Source of the DNA: Takakia lepidozioides
Taxonomy: Eukaryota > Streptophyta > Takakiopsida > Takakiales > Takakiaceae
NCBI GenBank assembly: GCA_030704615.1
Contig: CM060733.1
Location: 40,052,001-40,116,000, forward strand
Direction: 5' to 3'
DNA length: 64,000 bases
Shown: positions 1 through 11,716 of the stretch, one piece after another
How the letters are laid out: each line of letters opens with the position of its first letter
Numbering within the stretch: the first letter of the stretch is position 1
The notes under the pieces: model-generated
Seen by the model: the letters and a program-made list of their open reading frames with translations, nothing else
Database searches by the model: none
Told to the model about the DNA's origin: nothing
Made by a program: the position numbers and the translations under genes

Positions 1-43
1 AATGAACAGCTTGCAGCCGCTTCAAATAGAGGTTTTCCCTTAG

Positions 44-688
44 TGCCCTCAAGGCGCAAAGGCTGCAAAGGATGATCAGAGAGAGAAGCGAGTAGCTGAA
101 CTTGCAACGAGGGCCCAGACAACTGCAATTGCCGAAATGGCTGCAGCCACAAAAAGAAGAGCTGAAGCCTTGTCCGATGCCTCGGCATTGAGCCTCTTCA
201 CCCTACCTTGGATGGAGCACAATGATGAGGCCCTTGAATACTTGAGGTTGCGACGCTCTGAGGAGCTGTTGAAGGTGAAGTTCCGTATCCAAGGCGTTGA
301 AGCTGCTATGAAGGCTGCCGAGGTCACCCAAGCGAAGACCAATCCTCCCCCAATTATTCCCCCTGCTACTGCTCCAATTCATGAAAGTCAGCCGTCACTG
401 GCAGAGCAGCATAGTCCAACAAATTTTGTTGTGAACCTATTTCCCAAATTTAATGAACTGTTCATTGCAGAAATCCAAGGTTATTTCCGTCTATACCAAG
501 AGTATTTCAAGCCAGTAGAGAGCAGAAATGAGGCATTCAGACCTACGAACGAATTTATTCATCCCCGTCGTGTTGATGATCAATTCTACACCCCCACGCC
601 ATTCCAACAGGAGGCTGGCAATCGCCCAGACCTTGATGAGTCACAAGGAGAGGATTCAGAATATAGGATGGATTGCACATTCGAATGA
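44..688 (+). pseudogene. PIF/Harbinger ORF1 (Myb/NAM-associated-like) last exon, partial
   Basis: This is the C-terminal part of the DNA-binding partner protein that plant PIF/Harbinger elements encode beside their transposase. The frame is open from about position 44 to the stop at 686-688. It starts with a P-Q-G-A-K-A-A-K stretch, which resembles the conserved P-x-G-x-K-x-A-K box of this family, and continues with a Glu/Arg/Lys-rich helical segment (RRAEALSDASAL, EYLRLRRSEELLKVK). A pyrimidine-rich tract ending in TAG at 41-43 could be a splice acceptor; otherwise it is an in-frame stop. The Myb/trihelix part would lie left of the window. The transposase gene of the same element runs toward it on the opposite strand, the usual tail-to-tail layout. 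Assignment rests on the motif and the neighbour, so it is moderately sure. Confidence 0.55.
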
Positions 689-697
689 GAGAGACTA

Positions 698-1442
698 GCA
701 CTCAGACAACCCTACCACAAAAATTGGTTCAATTTGCATGCAGTGTGGCTTCATAGATTTCTAACAAGTGCTATGACGATTGTATGAGGGCCTCCAGAGC
801 CTAACATTTTTTTTAATACATTGTGGACAGGTCCCAAGCACATCTGAATTTCTTGTTTGTGTTTTCGTACATACTAGCACTTAGACAGCCCTACCATCGC
901 AAAAATTGCTTCAATTTGCATGTAGTGTGGCTTCATAGATTCCTAACAAGTGCTATGACGATTGTATCAGGGCCTCCGGAGCCTAACATTTTTTTAATAC
1001 ATTGTGGACAGGCCCCAAGCACATCTGAATTTCTTGTTTGTGTTTTCGTACATACTAGCACTCAAACAGCCTTACCATCGCAAAAATTGGTTCAATTTGC
1101 ATGTAATGTGGCTTCATAGATTCCTAACAAGTGCTATGACAATTGTATGAGGGCCTCTAGAGCCTAACTTTTTAATACATTGTGGACAGGCCCCAAGCAC
1201 ATCTGAAATGTCTTGTTTGTGTTTTCGTACATACTAGCACTCAGACAACCCTACCATCGCAAAACTTGCTTAAATTTGCATGTAGTGTGGCTTCATAGAT
1301 TCCTAAAAAGTTCTATGATGATTGTATGAGGACCTCCAGTGCCTAACATGTTTTTAATACATTGTGGACAGGCCCCAAGCACATCTGAAATTTCTTGTTT
1401 GTGTTTTCGTACATACTGGCACTCAGACAGCCCTACCATCGC
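698..1442. repeat. Tandem repeat, about 180-bp unit, four copies
   Basis: Units begin at about 698, 877, 1058, 1237 and 1419 (the last partial), each starting with GCACTCAGACA and containing TACATTGTGGACAGG and CTTGTTTGTGTTTTCG. The period is 179-182 bp and units are highly similar. The array lies between the two convergent Harbinger genes and is part of that element. Short open frames inside it repeat with the unit and are not genes. Confidence 0.9.
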
Positions 1443-1477
1443 ACCCATTGGTTAGTTTTGCTTATGGTATTGCTTGG

Positions 1478-2130
1478 TAGGTGGGGGGCCACACTAGGAA
1501 TGTGTGGACCCTCCCCCATGCCATTCTCATTTTTTGGCATCAACATATGCCCCAGTTTGTGAGTATGTCTTCGAAAACCACAATGTGTCAACTTAGTATC
1601 ATATCATTCCATGTATTTGACATTCTTTGTGAGAATTCAGGATTATAGTACGTGGGGGGCTTCACTTGAAATGTGTGGAGCCCTCCCACATGCCATTCTC
1701 ATTTGTTGGCATGAAGATATGCCTCAGTTTGTGAATATCTGTTCCAAAACCTAGAAAATGAGTCTTAGCATCATAAAATTCAATCTTCATGATGTTTTTG
1801 GTGCAAATTCAGGGCTGTAGTAGGTGGGGGCCGTTATTACCAATGTGTAGAGCCCTCCCACATACCCTTCTCATTTGTTGGCATGAAGATATGCCCCAAT
1901 TTGTGAATATATGTTCCAAAACCTAGAAAATGAGTCTTAGCATCATATAATTCAATCTTCATGATGTTTTTGGTACAAATTGAGGGCTGCAGTAAGTGGG
2001 GGGGCTCACTACCAATGTGTAGAGCCCTCCCACATGCCATTCTCATTTGTTGGCATAAAGTTATGCCCCAATTTGTGAATATGCCTCACAAAACGTAAAA
2101 TATTCCACTTGGCATCCTATAATTCATAAC
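1478..2130. repeat. Tandem repeat, about 172-bp unit, nearly four copies
   Basis: A second, unrelated array directly follows the first. Units start at about 1478, 1649, 1821 and 1993 with a TAGGTGGGGG-like run, then ATGTGTRGAGCCCTCCCACAT and CATTCTCATTTGTTGGCAT. The last two units are the most alike, so they arose last. It separates ORF1 from the transposase gene of the Harbinger element. Confidence 0.9.
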
Positions 2131-2282
2131 CAAATCCTTTATGCATGTCAAGCACATGAAGTAACACACTTTATTGATAGAGTACAATCAAAACATTGGG
2201 GCACCTTTCAACTCCCATTGGTGTTCAATGAGGTCATTTCTCAATCTGTGGTATTTCTCAAAATTCTCAATTTCTAGAGTAC

Positions 2283-3028
2283 CTAGACGATAAGATTCAA
2301 ACTGAGACCTCTGCGAATAGGCACTACTAGGTGTTCATCAAATTGGCCTTCAAAAGCAGTGTCTTGCTCGTCATCTATTATCATATTATGAAGTATGACA
2401 CATGCTAACATGATAGATTTGATAGTGTATATGTCCCACTGTCTCAAAGGGTTTTGTATGATTGAAAACCTGCTCTGTAGTACACCAAAAGCTCTCTCGA
2501 CGTCCTTTCTCACTGACTCCTGCATCATCGCAAAATATGCCATCTTTTGGTCTTGAGGCTCATAAATTGTCTGCACAAAAATGGACCAAGAGGGATATAT
2601 ACCATTTGCCAGGAGGTAATACCTCTTGTAAACATTGTCATTGACAGAGAAGGTGACATTCTCAGCCTCTCCTTTGAGCAAATTTGCAACCAACGGAGAG
2701 CGATCTTGAACGTTAACGTCATTGTTTCCGCCTGGCAACCCAAAGAAGGCGTGCCAGATCCAAAGATCCTGAGAGGCAATTGCCTCCAGCACAATGTTGC
2801 GGTTTCCATCTTTATCTTTATATTGGCCCTGCCAAGAAACAGGGCAGTTCTTCCAAACATAATGCATATAATCTAAAGAGGCAAACATACCGGGAAACCC
2901 TCGAGCAGTATTGATCCGCATTTGCCTTTGTATGTTTTGTGCAGTTGGTTGACGAAGGAATTCTTCCTCAAAACAGGCACGAACTGCATGCACAAATCTC
3001 TTCATAGCCTCCATAACAGTGGGATTCG
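2283..3028 (-). pseudogene. PIF/Harbinger transposase, 3' part (split by copy A)
   Basis: This is the catalytic C-terminal two-thirds of a Harbinger DDE transposase, the nuclease that cuts and joins the transposon ends. The acidic triad is visible: Asp in LDYMHYVWKNCP (about residue 48 from the first Met), Asp in NNDVNVQDRSPL (about residue 100) and Glu in VRKDVERAFGVLQSRF (about residue 172). The C-terminal CVILHNMII block is also typical. Translation reads left from 3028 and stops at 2283. The N-terminal third sits at 14765-15183. Joining the flanks across the insertion gives DEYCRLS followed by a Ser/Thr-Val-Met-Glu stretch, with one extra C that shifts the frame. The gene is therefore dead twice over, by the insertion and by small lesions. 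Confidence 0.9.
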
Positions 3029-3037
3029 CTCAACCTG
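3029..3037. repeat. Target-site duplication of copy A, left
   Basis: CTCAACCTG here is repeated exactly at 14756-14764. Removing 3038-14755 and one copy restores a continuous Harbinger transposase sequence. Nine base pairs is the classic duplication size for Mutator elements. Confidence 0.93.
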
Positions 3038-3058
3038 CAACGACGCAATGGCGTGAGC
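3038..3058 (+). repeat. Copy A terminal inverted repeat, left end
   Basis: The first 21 bases match the reverse complement of 14735-14755 at 15 of 21 positions. The match is best at the outer CA and the inner GGCGTGAGC block. The weak outer match is usual for degenerate Mutator-like ends. Confidence 0.75.
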
Positions 3059-3610
3059 GCGCGAGTGTACGCTCACGCAAGAGTGACATGGCGTGAGCCT
3101 GCACCCACGCTGACGTGGCGGCAAATGATGACATGGCACTGTCCGTCATCTGCCACGTCAGCATTAACATGCGCTGCCTATAACCGAGGATGGTCCTATG
3201 ACCGTGGAATTAATGCAGGGAATCTTTCCTAAATAGAATCAAGACTACCATGAGGCCTACAATTGTAGCATCCAACATTGTGCAATTACAAATGCTTGTT
3301 TCACTTTTACAATTACGAGGACGAGAAAATATCCTCACAAAGTGTGCGCCATAAAGGCTGCCACGGGAAGACCTTCCTCCCTCCTCAAATAACAATGAGA
3401 GTTAGGATCATCTTCAAAAGATGATTGTAGTGCATAGCGACAGCAAGACATGTAGACTTCGAACGGTGCAATGACAAATGTGCTTTTAAAAGTTGCCACT
3501 CAGAGCTCACTCCGTATAGTTGGAGGCCATATCATTGCACCGCCGACGAATTGATGTGAATTACACATTTCAAATCATGGTCGTCCACATACCACATTGC
3601 ATAGTTGATG

Positions 3611-6600
3611 CTACCCATGTGTTGTATCCCGCTGCAATAGAGTAGCAACCTCGTTGAAACTCATAGTGGCCTGGTGAATGAAGTTGTCACGTTTGGGATC
3701 GCAAACCATCATCTTCAAAAATATGAAACACAAATGTTTGCAGGGTATGAATTTACCTCTCTTGCCCAAACTGGTTGATAGCATATTCACAAAATCGGGA
3801 CATGTGCAATTGGGGAAATTGGAAACCGTGATGTCGTAGGTCCTGTCATGAACAGCAGATGTGGAAGTGATGATTGTGAATACCCGACCATATCCTGGAT
3901 CGGGTACTTCCGTGGTGCTTCCAACATGAGCTTGGAGCATTCTTGCGGACTCTACTTTGTCAAAGTGTTCAGCGGTTGGAGGGAAACGCCGAACGAGCTT
4001 TCCATCTCGTTTGGTTGGCCACAAGTCAGGATTTGCCGGGGGGACCCGGGAGGATGCAGAAGTAGTAGCACATGCATGGAGTTGGGGTTGTCTCGCAAGG
4101 GAAAAACCCGCCTCCTCCAACATTTCAATCTCCTGAAAGCTGAGACGTGTTCCCACCTTGACGGGCCAAACGGTTGGAGGAGATGGCTTCATCACTATGG
4201 AAGGACGCACAGTTCCATGCACACATCTGGCACAATCATCTGCGCAGAACCAGAACTTATGGTTCTTGGCTTATGGTTGACCGTATGGACGCATCAAACC
4301 CGTGAAAGTCGAAGCAGGAGTTCGGGCACCACCTCTGGATATAGATGAAGTGCACTTCTCGAAATTAGTTGCCCTGATCGCTGTACATTTCACACGAGAC
4401 CCTACACTTGTGCGTTCTATGTGCCAAACGTGGTCGGGGCATTCGGACTCAAGCACATCAAGGGGGTTGTTTCTCTCCTGCACCATTTCAGTGGCACTGT
4501 TTGATGCTGGAGCTTGCCGTCGTGTTGGAGGTTCCTCCACAATGGAGGTTCCGGACATGGAGCTGTCATGCAGGGGAACACGAGGCTTCAAGAAGTTATC
4601 ACGGTCTGCCCTGTGCGAATCGGAATCCGAACCAGGTGGAGTGTTCAATTTCCTCTTACAGGAGCCGAATCTCTCCTCCCCTTCAAGATGTGGAACTTTA
4701 GAAACAAGTGGCGTTCCCTGGGCATACATGCTCACCGCCCATGCTATCTTGATTTGATCCCCAGATCTGTTTGCAGCACGCAATATCAACTCCCATTTGT
4801 CCGGACCCTTGCCACCAACCCCACCTCGTAAGAAATCACGGTATCGGGTTTGTTGTTGCAAGGCACGTATCAAATCATCTGTTGTTGCCACATACAAATC
4901 CCGACCTCGTTTCCCAGACTGCTGCAACCATGCGTTGTGCACAGTTTCTGCCAAATTGCAAGATGACATGTCCGCCATTTCCTCAATGGACATGTTCTGC
5001 AAAGTGCAGAACCACACTTCAAAACAGTGAACAGAAAACAACATAAAGAAAGCGAGGATACAATAAAATGGAAAGTAAATGAATGAATAAAGCAAGAAAT
5101 ATAAGCCTCGTACCACTGGCATGGCTGCTCCCCACTGTCTATACCGGAAGTGCCAAAATGCCAGCCAATCTTCCAATGCTCTCATACTCTCAAGTGATGC
5201 AGCTCCAGAAGAGAACCACCAGCACGAATTGTTTGGAACAAAGTGTCTGCCTCCTTCATTGTTCTAGCATCTTTGTACTATTTGCACAATTTACGGTGCT
5301 GAGTCTGCATCTCTGGTTTGATGTCCGACTTTGTATGTTTTTCCAGAGATTGTGTCCAATGGAATAGACATGTACGCTCTCTTCCTCGCATTGGCACTTT
5401 TGGGTCGCCCGATCCGAAGACAATACGAACAGCATTGAAATTTGCTGGAGCACTATCCGCCATGAAACCTGCAAAATTTGGAGATGGCAGCCCATGACAC
5501 GTATCAGGGAATTCCACATGAGCTTCTGGGATTCCGTATCTTCGGATTGCATGTCACAAACTGCAATTGTCATAACTCGTTGGTACACTGGATCGTAGAC
5601 ATGACAAGCCATTGTCGTCCAATCCTTCACTCGTTTCACATGATCAAACATAAGAAAACAGTTCTGCAAGTCCCCAGTCTTCTGCATCCGCTTCACGAGG
5701 CTAATCCCACTGCCCTCCCCAACAGTCGACATTTTGAAAAGAAAAATTTGATGACACCTTGACCTGGGAATACATTGTCCTGGATGTAATCGTACTTGCT
5801 CACTCGTTTCAACTCCAAAATGTTGTCTATGTAGCCTCTGATACCAGAGCCCATTCTTAATGCATTGATCTGATGCCGAATGTTAGGTGAACTCAAAGTG
5901 GAGAAATGATCCATGACCAGGTCCAATACTGCACCGTCAAGTTTAGTCCCCACAGAATCCCCTTCACTCAAAATATGGCTTTCCAAGAAGGACTTGCTTG
6001 CGCCAAGAGCAATTGCAGATGTTGTTGCGGATGGGTTTCTCTCGAACTCCTGTTTAATCAACCTCGATACTGTCTCAATACTCTCCATGTAATCCCCCTT
6101 CGAGACAGGATGGTTATGGAATCCGAAATGCACACAAGCTCTTGTCATTGTTTTCAAACGGTGGACAACATAGTACATTCTTGCTCCACAGAGCGCCAAG
6201 CAGGATGACACAAGTTTGCAGAATTTGCAGACGGAAGTGTTTGCCGATGGTGGGGCAGTCCCAGGCTGAAATGGATTTTCCACCAGACCCTCCCATTCGC
6301 TTTGATTATGAACCCCAGACTGAAGAAAATGTCTGCAATTCAAATTATCACACCTAAGGTGTCCATTGCAAACTGTTCTCCTGAAAACAAGCTTGTCATC
6401 ATTCTGAATATTAGATGTTTTTGTTCTGCACCACGGGTGCCCGTCGTGTTTCTTGTCCATTCCATGCATCATGATTGTTACACCTCCAACTCGCGGAGGA
6501 GGAGGCAGTTCGAATAGGATATCGCCATCAAAAGTCTCTGGCAAGAACTTCACAGGCACCTGCTTCAGAGATTCCCAATCAATTCCTCGCAACTCACTTT

Positions 6601-7114
6601 TGAATCCAGCCATTCCTCCCATCGCCCGTAATTTTGGAATGACACTACAAATTTCTTCTTCATCAACTTCTCCAACCACAGTAGGAAGGATTGGATTTGA
6701 AATTTCACTTATGTCACCATCGGACGAATCCGAAAGCTCAACGATTGGAGTGGAGGACGTCTGTTCTTTTTTCACCACCACCTCCCTCTTGTCTTCAACG
6801 ACCGAAGCAGCAGTCCCGGACGTCACATATGACCCAAGGGACTTTCGCCGAGGCTCTCCAAGTACTCTGTATCAACCAGGGCGCACTCTCCACTGGCTGA
6901 TATGAGCCGTCTTATCACGGTTTTGGAAAGAGTATTTCAACAACTTCCCTTTTAAATCGTACACCTCTTTCTCCAAAAAGATGGAGCCATTCTGAAGCTG
7001 AAAACGGGTAGCCAAGACATGTTCCAGAACAATTGCAAATCCATTGTCAAGGACTTCCTGGGAGAACGGCACTGGTTTGTCGTCAGAGAAGAACTCCGCT
7101 TCAGAGGAAGCCAT
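3611..7114 (-). pseudogene. MudrA-like transposase with SWIM zinc finger (copy A)
   Basis: This gene would catalyse movement of the element. Reading right to left: an N-terminal region from the ATG at 7114 (MASSEAEFF), a Cys-rich segment (CNGHLRCDNLNCRHF, then CKFCKL), the DDE core (first Asp in FLMFDHVKRVKDW, second in GFMADSAPANFNAV, then CLFHW), a conserved NLAETVHNAW block followed by RDFLRGGVGGKGPDKW, and a SWIM finger (CTCPDF then CKH) near the end. An intron probably separates RQWGAAMPVV from FCTLQNMSIEE. Breaks seen: a TGA at 6872-6874 where copy B has CGA (Arg), and frame changes near 5712 and 5500 inside the core. Normal plant mudrA-like proteins run 700-900 residues and this fits. 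Transcription is divergent from the cargo gene. Confidence 0.85.
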
Positions 7115-7996
7115 CTTCCTTCCTCGCGTACGTTGATACCTTGCTATCGCAGACCTTCAGTGTAAATCGGTTTACTGATGTCTCCAGAACACAGTTGAAG
7201 AATGAGCATAGAATATTGCGGAAGAAGCTCAGACGACGACTGTGCATATTTTGTTATTCATTCCAGATATGCAGCCGTCCATTTTAATTACTTTTCTTGT
7301 GGGCCCAGTGGTCAGAGTATCCCTAGGAGCAATGTCGGCAGCTGTTAAACTGTTAATCAGAACCTCATCAATAAACACAATAACAAGCCGACTTCCTGGA
7401 AGCATACCATAGGATCTGAGGGTGGGATTGCAGATTAAGTAAATGTATCTTTATACTACTACCAATGATCATGCGCACCTGGAAAATTCAATATGGTGAT
7501 CGTTTTTATTCTTAATACTTGAAAAAAAACACGACCGCCAGTTTTGTGAAACGAACGTGGGGTTGGCTAACAAGGATGACCGTGTATGATATCCCAAAAT
7601 TTGTCATCAAACTCTCGTTCATTTACATATATTTGTCTAAGATTGTGCGCCAAGATTTCTGGGATTTGCTGTTATTTTTAAATATTGAAATAAAGAACAC
7701 GCCGTTTATTTTGGGCGACACACGTCAGACATCGATAACTGAATACGAACAGCTGTACACTAATTGCTGGCATGCGCACTAATAAGGAAACGACTATGTG
7801 TAACGGTCATGCGAGAGGGAATTTGATGCTTCTAGAGACAAGCAACAACGCACGCAATCCCGCAAGAAATCGGGAGTCACTTCGTTTTTCTACTTTTCGC
7901 GCTTAGAGGGAGAGTGGTAGTCAAGCTGGAATACGAAAGAGAAGAAAGTCTCTTTATTTTACTTCCCTTAGATAGAGACGCAGTGCAAGAGAGTAA
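7115..7996. promoter_or_regulatory. Divergent promoter region of copy A
   Basis: About 880 bases separate the start codons of the two element genes, which point away from each other, so both promoters must lie here. The stretch is AT-rich in the middle and contains no convincing open frame. A similar spacer of about 970 bases is present in copy B (61571-62541), recognisable by shared words such as CGACACACGTCAGACATCGAT-like sequence near 7720 and 61845. None of the palindromic motifs of introns 1 and 5 was seen in it. Confidence 0.6.
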
Positions 7997-8373
7997 ATGA
8001 CGAGGCGTCGTTTGCTGGAGAACACAGGGCCAAGGCAGCAGGTGAACGCGGAGACTGATTCACAAGAGCAGACCGAGACTGAGGCAACGGCTGTGACACA
8101 GTTGGCGATAACAGTGCGCATTGGAAACCAGCCTGTGGATGCAGAGATGACTCGCAGGGAAACTGAAGGAGGTGGAAGTACGAGGAACGCTGAACCGGGA
8201 GAAGGTCCAGAAACCCTAGAGCAGACAGAAATTCCAGCAGATGTGAGAGGGAAGAGAAAAGCTGCAGAAGGGGATCCAATTTCAAAACCTAAGAAGGCGC
8301 CAGTAAGTTTTCTCTAACTTACATTTCATTGTTGAAGATCTGCTTAGAGATTGAGTGGAATGTCCCAGAAAGG

Positions 8374-9099
8374 GATTGTCGCTACCGACCATCACCATGA
8401 AACAACGGTGATTTGCTTTATTAAGGGTTTACCGCACAATGAGTGGGTGACTGACGGTACCGTCATTAACCGTTGTTCAGATCATACAGTCTGTCTGATT
8501 GCCTTTCAAGCAGTCCTTCCTCTTCCCTTCTTTAGCAGGAACATGTGATTGAAGTCTACTGAATTGCAAGCGTCGTTAACGCCATTCGATTCTCCTCATG
8601 AGATTTATTTACCTATGTGTTTGAAGAGAGAGTGAGGGTCGGCATATTCAGTCATAATGTATTGCAATGCATTTTCTTTGTATGAGGTTGAACAGATAGA
8701 GAAGTGGAAAGGCGGTACCGCCAATCAAAGATTTGAAGACCATACTGTAGATTCAGGTAGAGTATCGATTGGAAAGTACTCTCGACATAGACATGAAACC
8801 GTGAATGCTTGCGACGGTAATCACAATGGAGTCAATCTAAATAATCTGCACTTACTGTCCGCCCTAAACTATACTGAATGTCGTTGCCGCCAATCACTTA
8901 CACATATATGTCATTACACAACACCGATCCGGCAGGTCCTTATCTTTTGTGATTGTCGTTAACGCCGTTCGCTATCGCTCTCGCTTTTGTTTTGAATTCG
9001 GCAGGATCAGCTTTGCTTGTGTAGATGGTTCTGAATTTGTTTCACACCATTTATTGTGAGTTTCTTCGAGACAGAGTGATGGTCTTTACCGCCGTTCAC
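8374..9099. repeat. Palindromic motif cluster in intron 1 (copy A)
   Basis: Seven imperfect 20-24-bp dyads lie in intron 1 of the cargo gene, at about 8374-8395, 8448-8469, 8570-8588, 8706-8726, 8876-8897, 8949-8970 and 9076-9099. They share a GTGAATGKCG-type half-site (here often GATTGTCG or GATGGTC), a 4-bp centre such as GTAC or TTAA, and an inverted half-site. They are spaced about 70-150 bp apart. Confidence 0.85.
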
Positions 9100-10973
9100 T
9101 ATTTGCAAATTACTCAGTCAGATTTGAATGACATCGTGCAGAAAACTGTGAGGTCCAAGCCTACAGGATCAGAGGGGAAAGGATCTGGAGATGGGGACGA
9201 GTCTGGAAAAAGCTCAGAGAATACAGATGAAGCAGATGAATCTGAAGTGCACTACCTTGACAAGGTGAAAGAACTCATGTCATTCCAGAAGGTAAACTCT
9301 CAGGAGGTTACAAGGGACATGCTCGTATTTGGAGGGCGTCTGGACATCCCTTTGTGCTGGATGATATCTATGCCTGTTGTCCGTCCACCTCTTTCCCATG
9401 ACATAACAAAATTGGAGAGTGATTTTGTGCATGGATACAGACTTGGTGCACAAGTTTTTTATGTGTCACTGACGGATATAAATGGGAAAAACACATTAGT
9501 GTCTCCAGAGATCAGTGATAACTGGGATGAGTGCTGGAAAGATGCCAATGAGGAGTTCGAACTGGGCCTCATGATGAGAAAGAACACCCAGCAATTCTGC
9601 AACCACATGTTCTACGTCTGGGACGGCAACCACCGATTGCTGGCATAGATGGGATACATCCAGAAACACCATGCGAAAGACAAAGACAAGCATGTTGCTG
9701 TGGAGGCAATGGTTTTGGATCCAGGAAACGACATCGCTAGGCTTCTTACAGCTATGCACGACATGAACAAGTAAGTCATCCTAGAGATTTCATTCCCTCT
9801 GTAGTGTCTTGTTAATCCCAAAAAAACAGTGTTAAGGAATGCAATGTTTCCAATGTTTTTGCAGATCGACAGAGAAATCGCATGTGACAACAAGCTTGGT
9901 CCACACACTATTCCGAATTCAGAGGATTGGTCTGATGAAGCTGGATGATTTTCGGACAGTACTCCCCCCCAATATAATCAAGAAGTGCGAAACAAGAAGA
10001 GCTGCAGGTACTTGGTATTCTTTGACTCGAGAGGCGTTTCTGGAGTACATGTATGCGATAAGCCCGAGTCTGTACTCAGTTTACTTTTCGAATACATGTT
10101 TGTAGTCCCTTCGGTGCTAATCACTATTTGAATCAATGCAGCAAGAACTGGCAGAGGCAGCTGAGAAGGGAAAATCCGAATATTACCGCACTACACCAGA
10201 TGAACTAAAGACATCAAAGGGTGTAGAAGCAGCAATAAAAAAGGAGTTTGAAATGCGAAGAACCAAATTGATGTCCGCCTTCAGAAAGCAACTTAGAATA
10301 GTAGATCCTGGACTTGGTTTTGAGTTTCTTCAGCAGATCAAATCTCACTATGACAAGCATGTGTATCCGGAGATGTAGCAGGAGAAATTGCACCGGCTGG
10401 CCATATCCATGGTCGACCCACAAACAAAAATAAGGTGGCTGGAGATATGGAACTTAGATCAGACAGTAAAGGACTTGAATCAGTTCCCAAAGAGCACCAT
10501 ACAGCCTGGCACAAAGGTGGAAGGAATCAGTGATTTGGTGTTTGATAACTGGCTCCACAAGGCTACATTTTGGAGTCAGGTGTGTATTCAAATAAGTCGT
10601 TTTCTTTTCTTCAATTATGTGATAAGTATCTTATTTGCAATACTGACAAATATACAATTTGCAGCTCGAAAAGCGTGCCGTCATTGTGCTGGATCATACT
10701 TTGAAAGACTTGAACATTTCGATTGTTTCCCCTCCCTAAATGTCATTGGAGGCATACATAAGGAAGTGGAGAGGTCTCACCTGGAGATACTGTTTTTTCC
10801 GGGAGTTCTCCAAAGATGGTAACATTTTACGGTCCAACGACTTTGACAGTCAGGTTGGAGGAGAGTGGGCCATGATGCGAGTTGTGTACAGGTGCAATAT
10901 CATACTGGAAACTCTACTGCACTTTTTGGGAAATAATTTGGTTTCATAAGGATTGTAATCATAGATCCAAATT

Positions 10974-11716
10974 GAATGTCGTTGACAACATTCACTACTG
11001 TGTCTGAGTCATTCTTAAGCGAGAATTTGAATTCACCTGGATTAGGAGCTTAGGGTGTAATTATAGTGTCCCTGATTAGAATTGATAATGTCCCTGAATG
11101 GCGTTGACGACATTCATATCCAGAGTTGTTGAGAGGTCCTCAGAGTTATGTAAGTTTTTGTAATGTCCATAAAGTTTACAGTGAGGGTTCTTCACTTCAG
11201 TTTGCTGAATGTCAATGCAGACATTCAGTTGTTCTGCATTGCTTTTGCCTCTTGCGAGAAATCTTGAGGCTTGATTAGCTGTGTTATCAGAGATCCAAAG
11301 TGAATGTCGTTGACGACATTCACTTCTATGTCTGTGTCATTCACCAGCGACAATTTGAATTTACATGGATTGGGAGCTAATTAATTGGTTCCTTGTTCGC
11401 CATTTTGTGAATGGCGTTGACGCCATTCACATCCAGTGTTATTATGAGGTCAATGTTATGTTCGTTATGAATGTCCATTGAGTTTTTGGGGAGGGTTCCT
11501 TAGTCGAGTTTCTGATTTCCATCCAATGATTTTGCCTCTTTTGAGAAATCATTAGGCTTGATTAGCAGTGTATTCACAAATCCAAAGTGAATGTCGTTGA
11601 CGACATTCACTTCTATGTCTGTGTCATTCCAAAGCGAGAGTTTGCATTCACGTGGATTAGGGTGTATTTACAGTATCATTGAATGGAATGTTTTGAATGG
11701 CGTTGACGACATTCAC
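10974..11716. repeat. Palindromic motif cluster in intron 5 (copy A)
   Basis: Seven dyads occur in the 966-bp intron 5, at 10974-10995, 11096-11117, 11205-11228, 11300-11323, 11407-11430, 11587-11610 and 11695-11716. Most read as half-site GTGAATGTCG or GTGAATGGCG, centre TTGA, then CGACATTCAC or CGCCATTCAC. Forms with TCG on the left tend to carry CGA on the right, and GCG pairs with CGC. The motifs sit in two or three diverged copies of a roughly 290-bp repeat. Confidence 0.9.

Noticed and set aside
823-1119. Open frame of 98 codons
   Set aside because: It lies entirely inside the 180-bp tandem array and repeats with the unit, so it is not a gene.
3848-4831. Several plus-strand frames of 97-166 codons
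   Set aside because: They are antisense shadows of the transposase exons on the minus strand, which show clear domain motifs.
8706-8726. Intronic palindromes as excised footprints or MITE ends
   Set aside because: They lack a consistent target duplication and occur in ordered series with paired arm changes, which does not fit random insertions.
9646-9648. RNA editing restoring the stop codon
   Set aside because: The expected codon is TGG, and plant organellar C/U editing would not convert TAG to TGG. Nuclear transcripts are not known to be edited this way.
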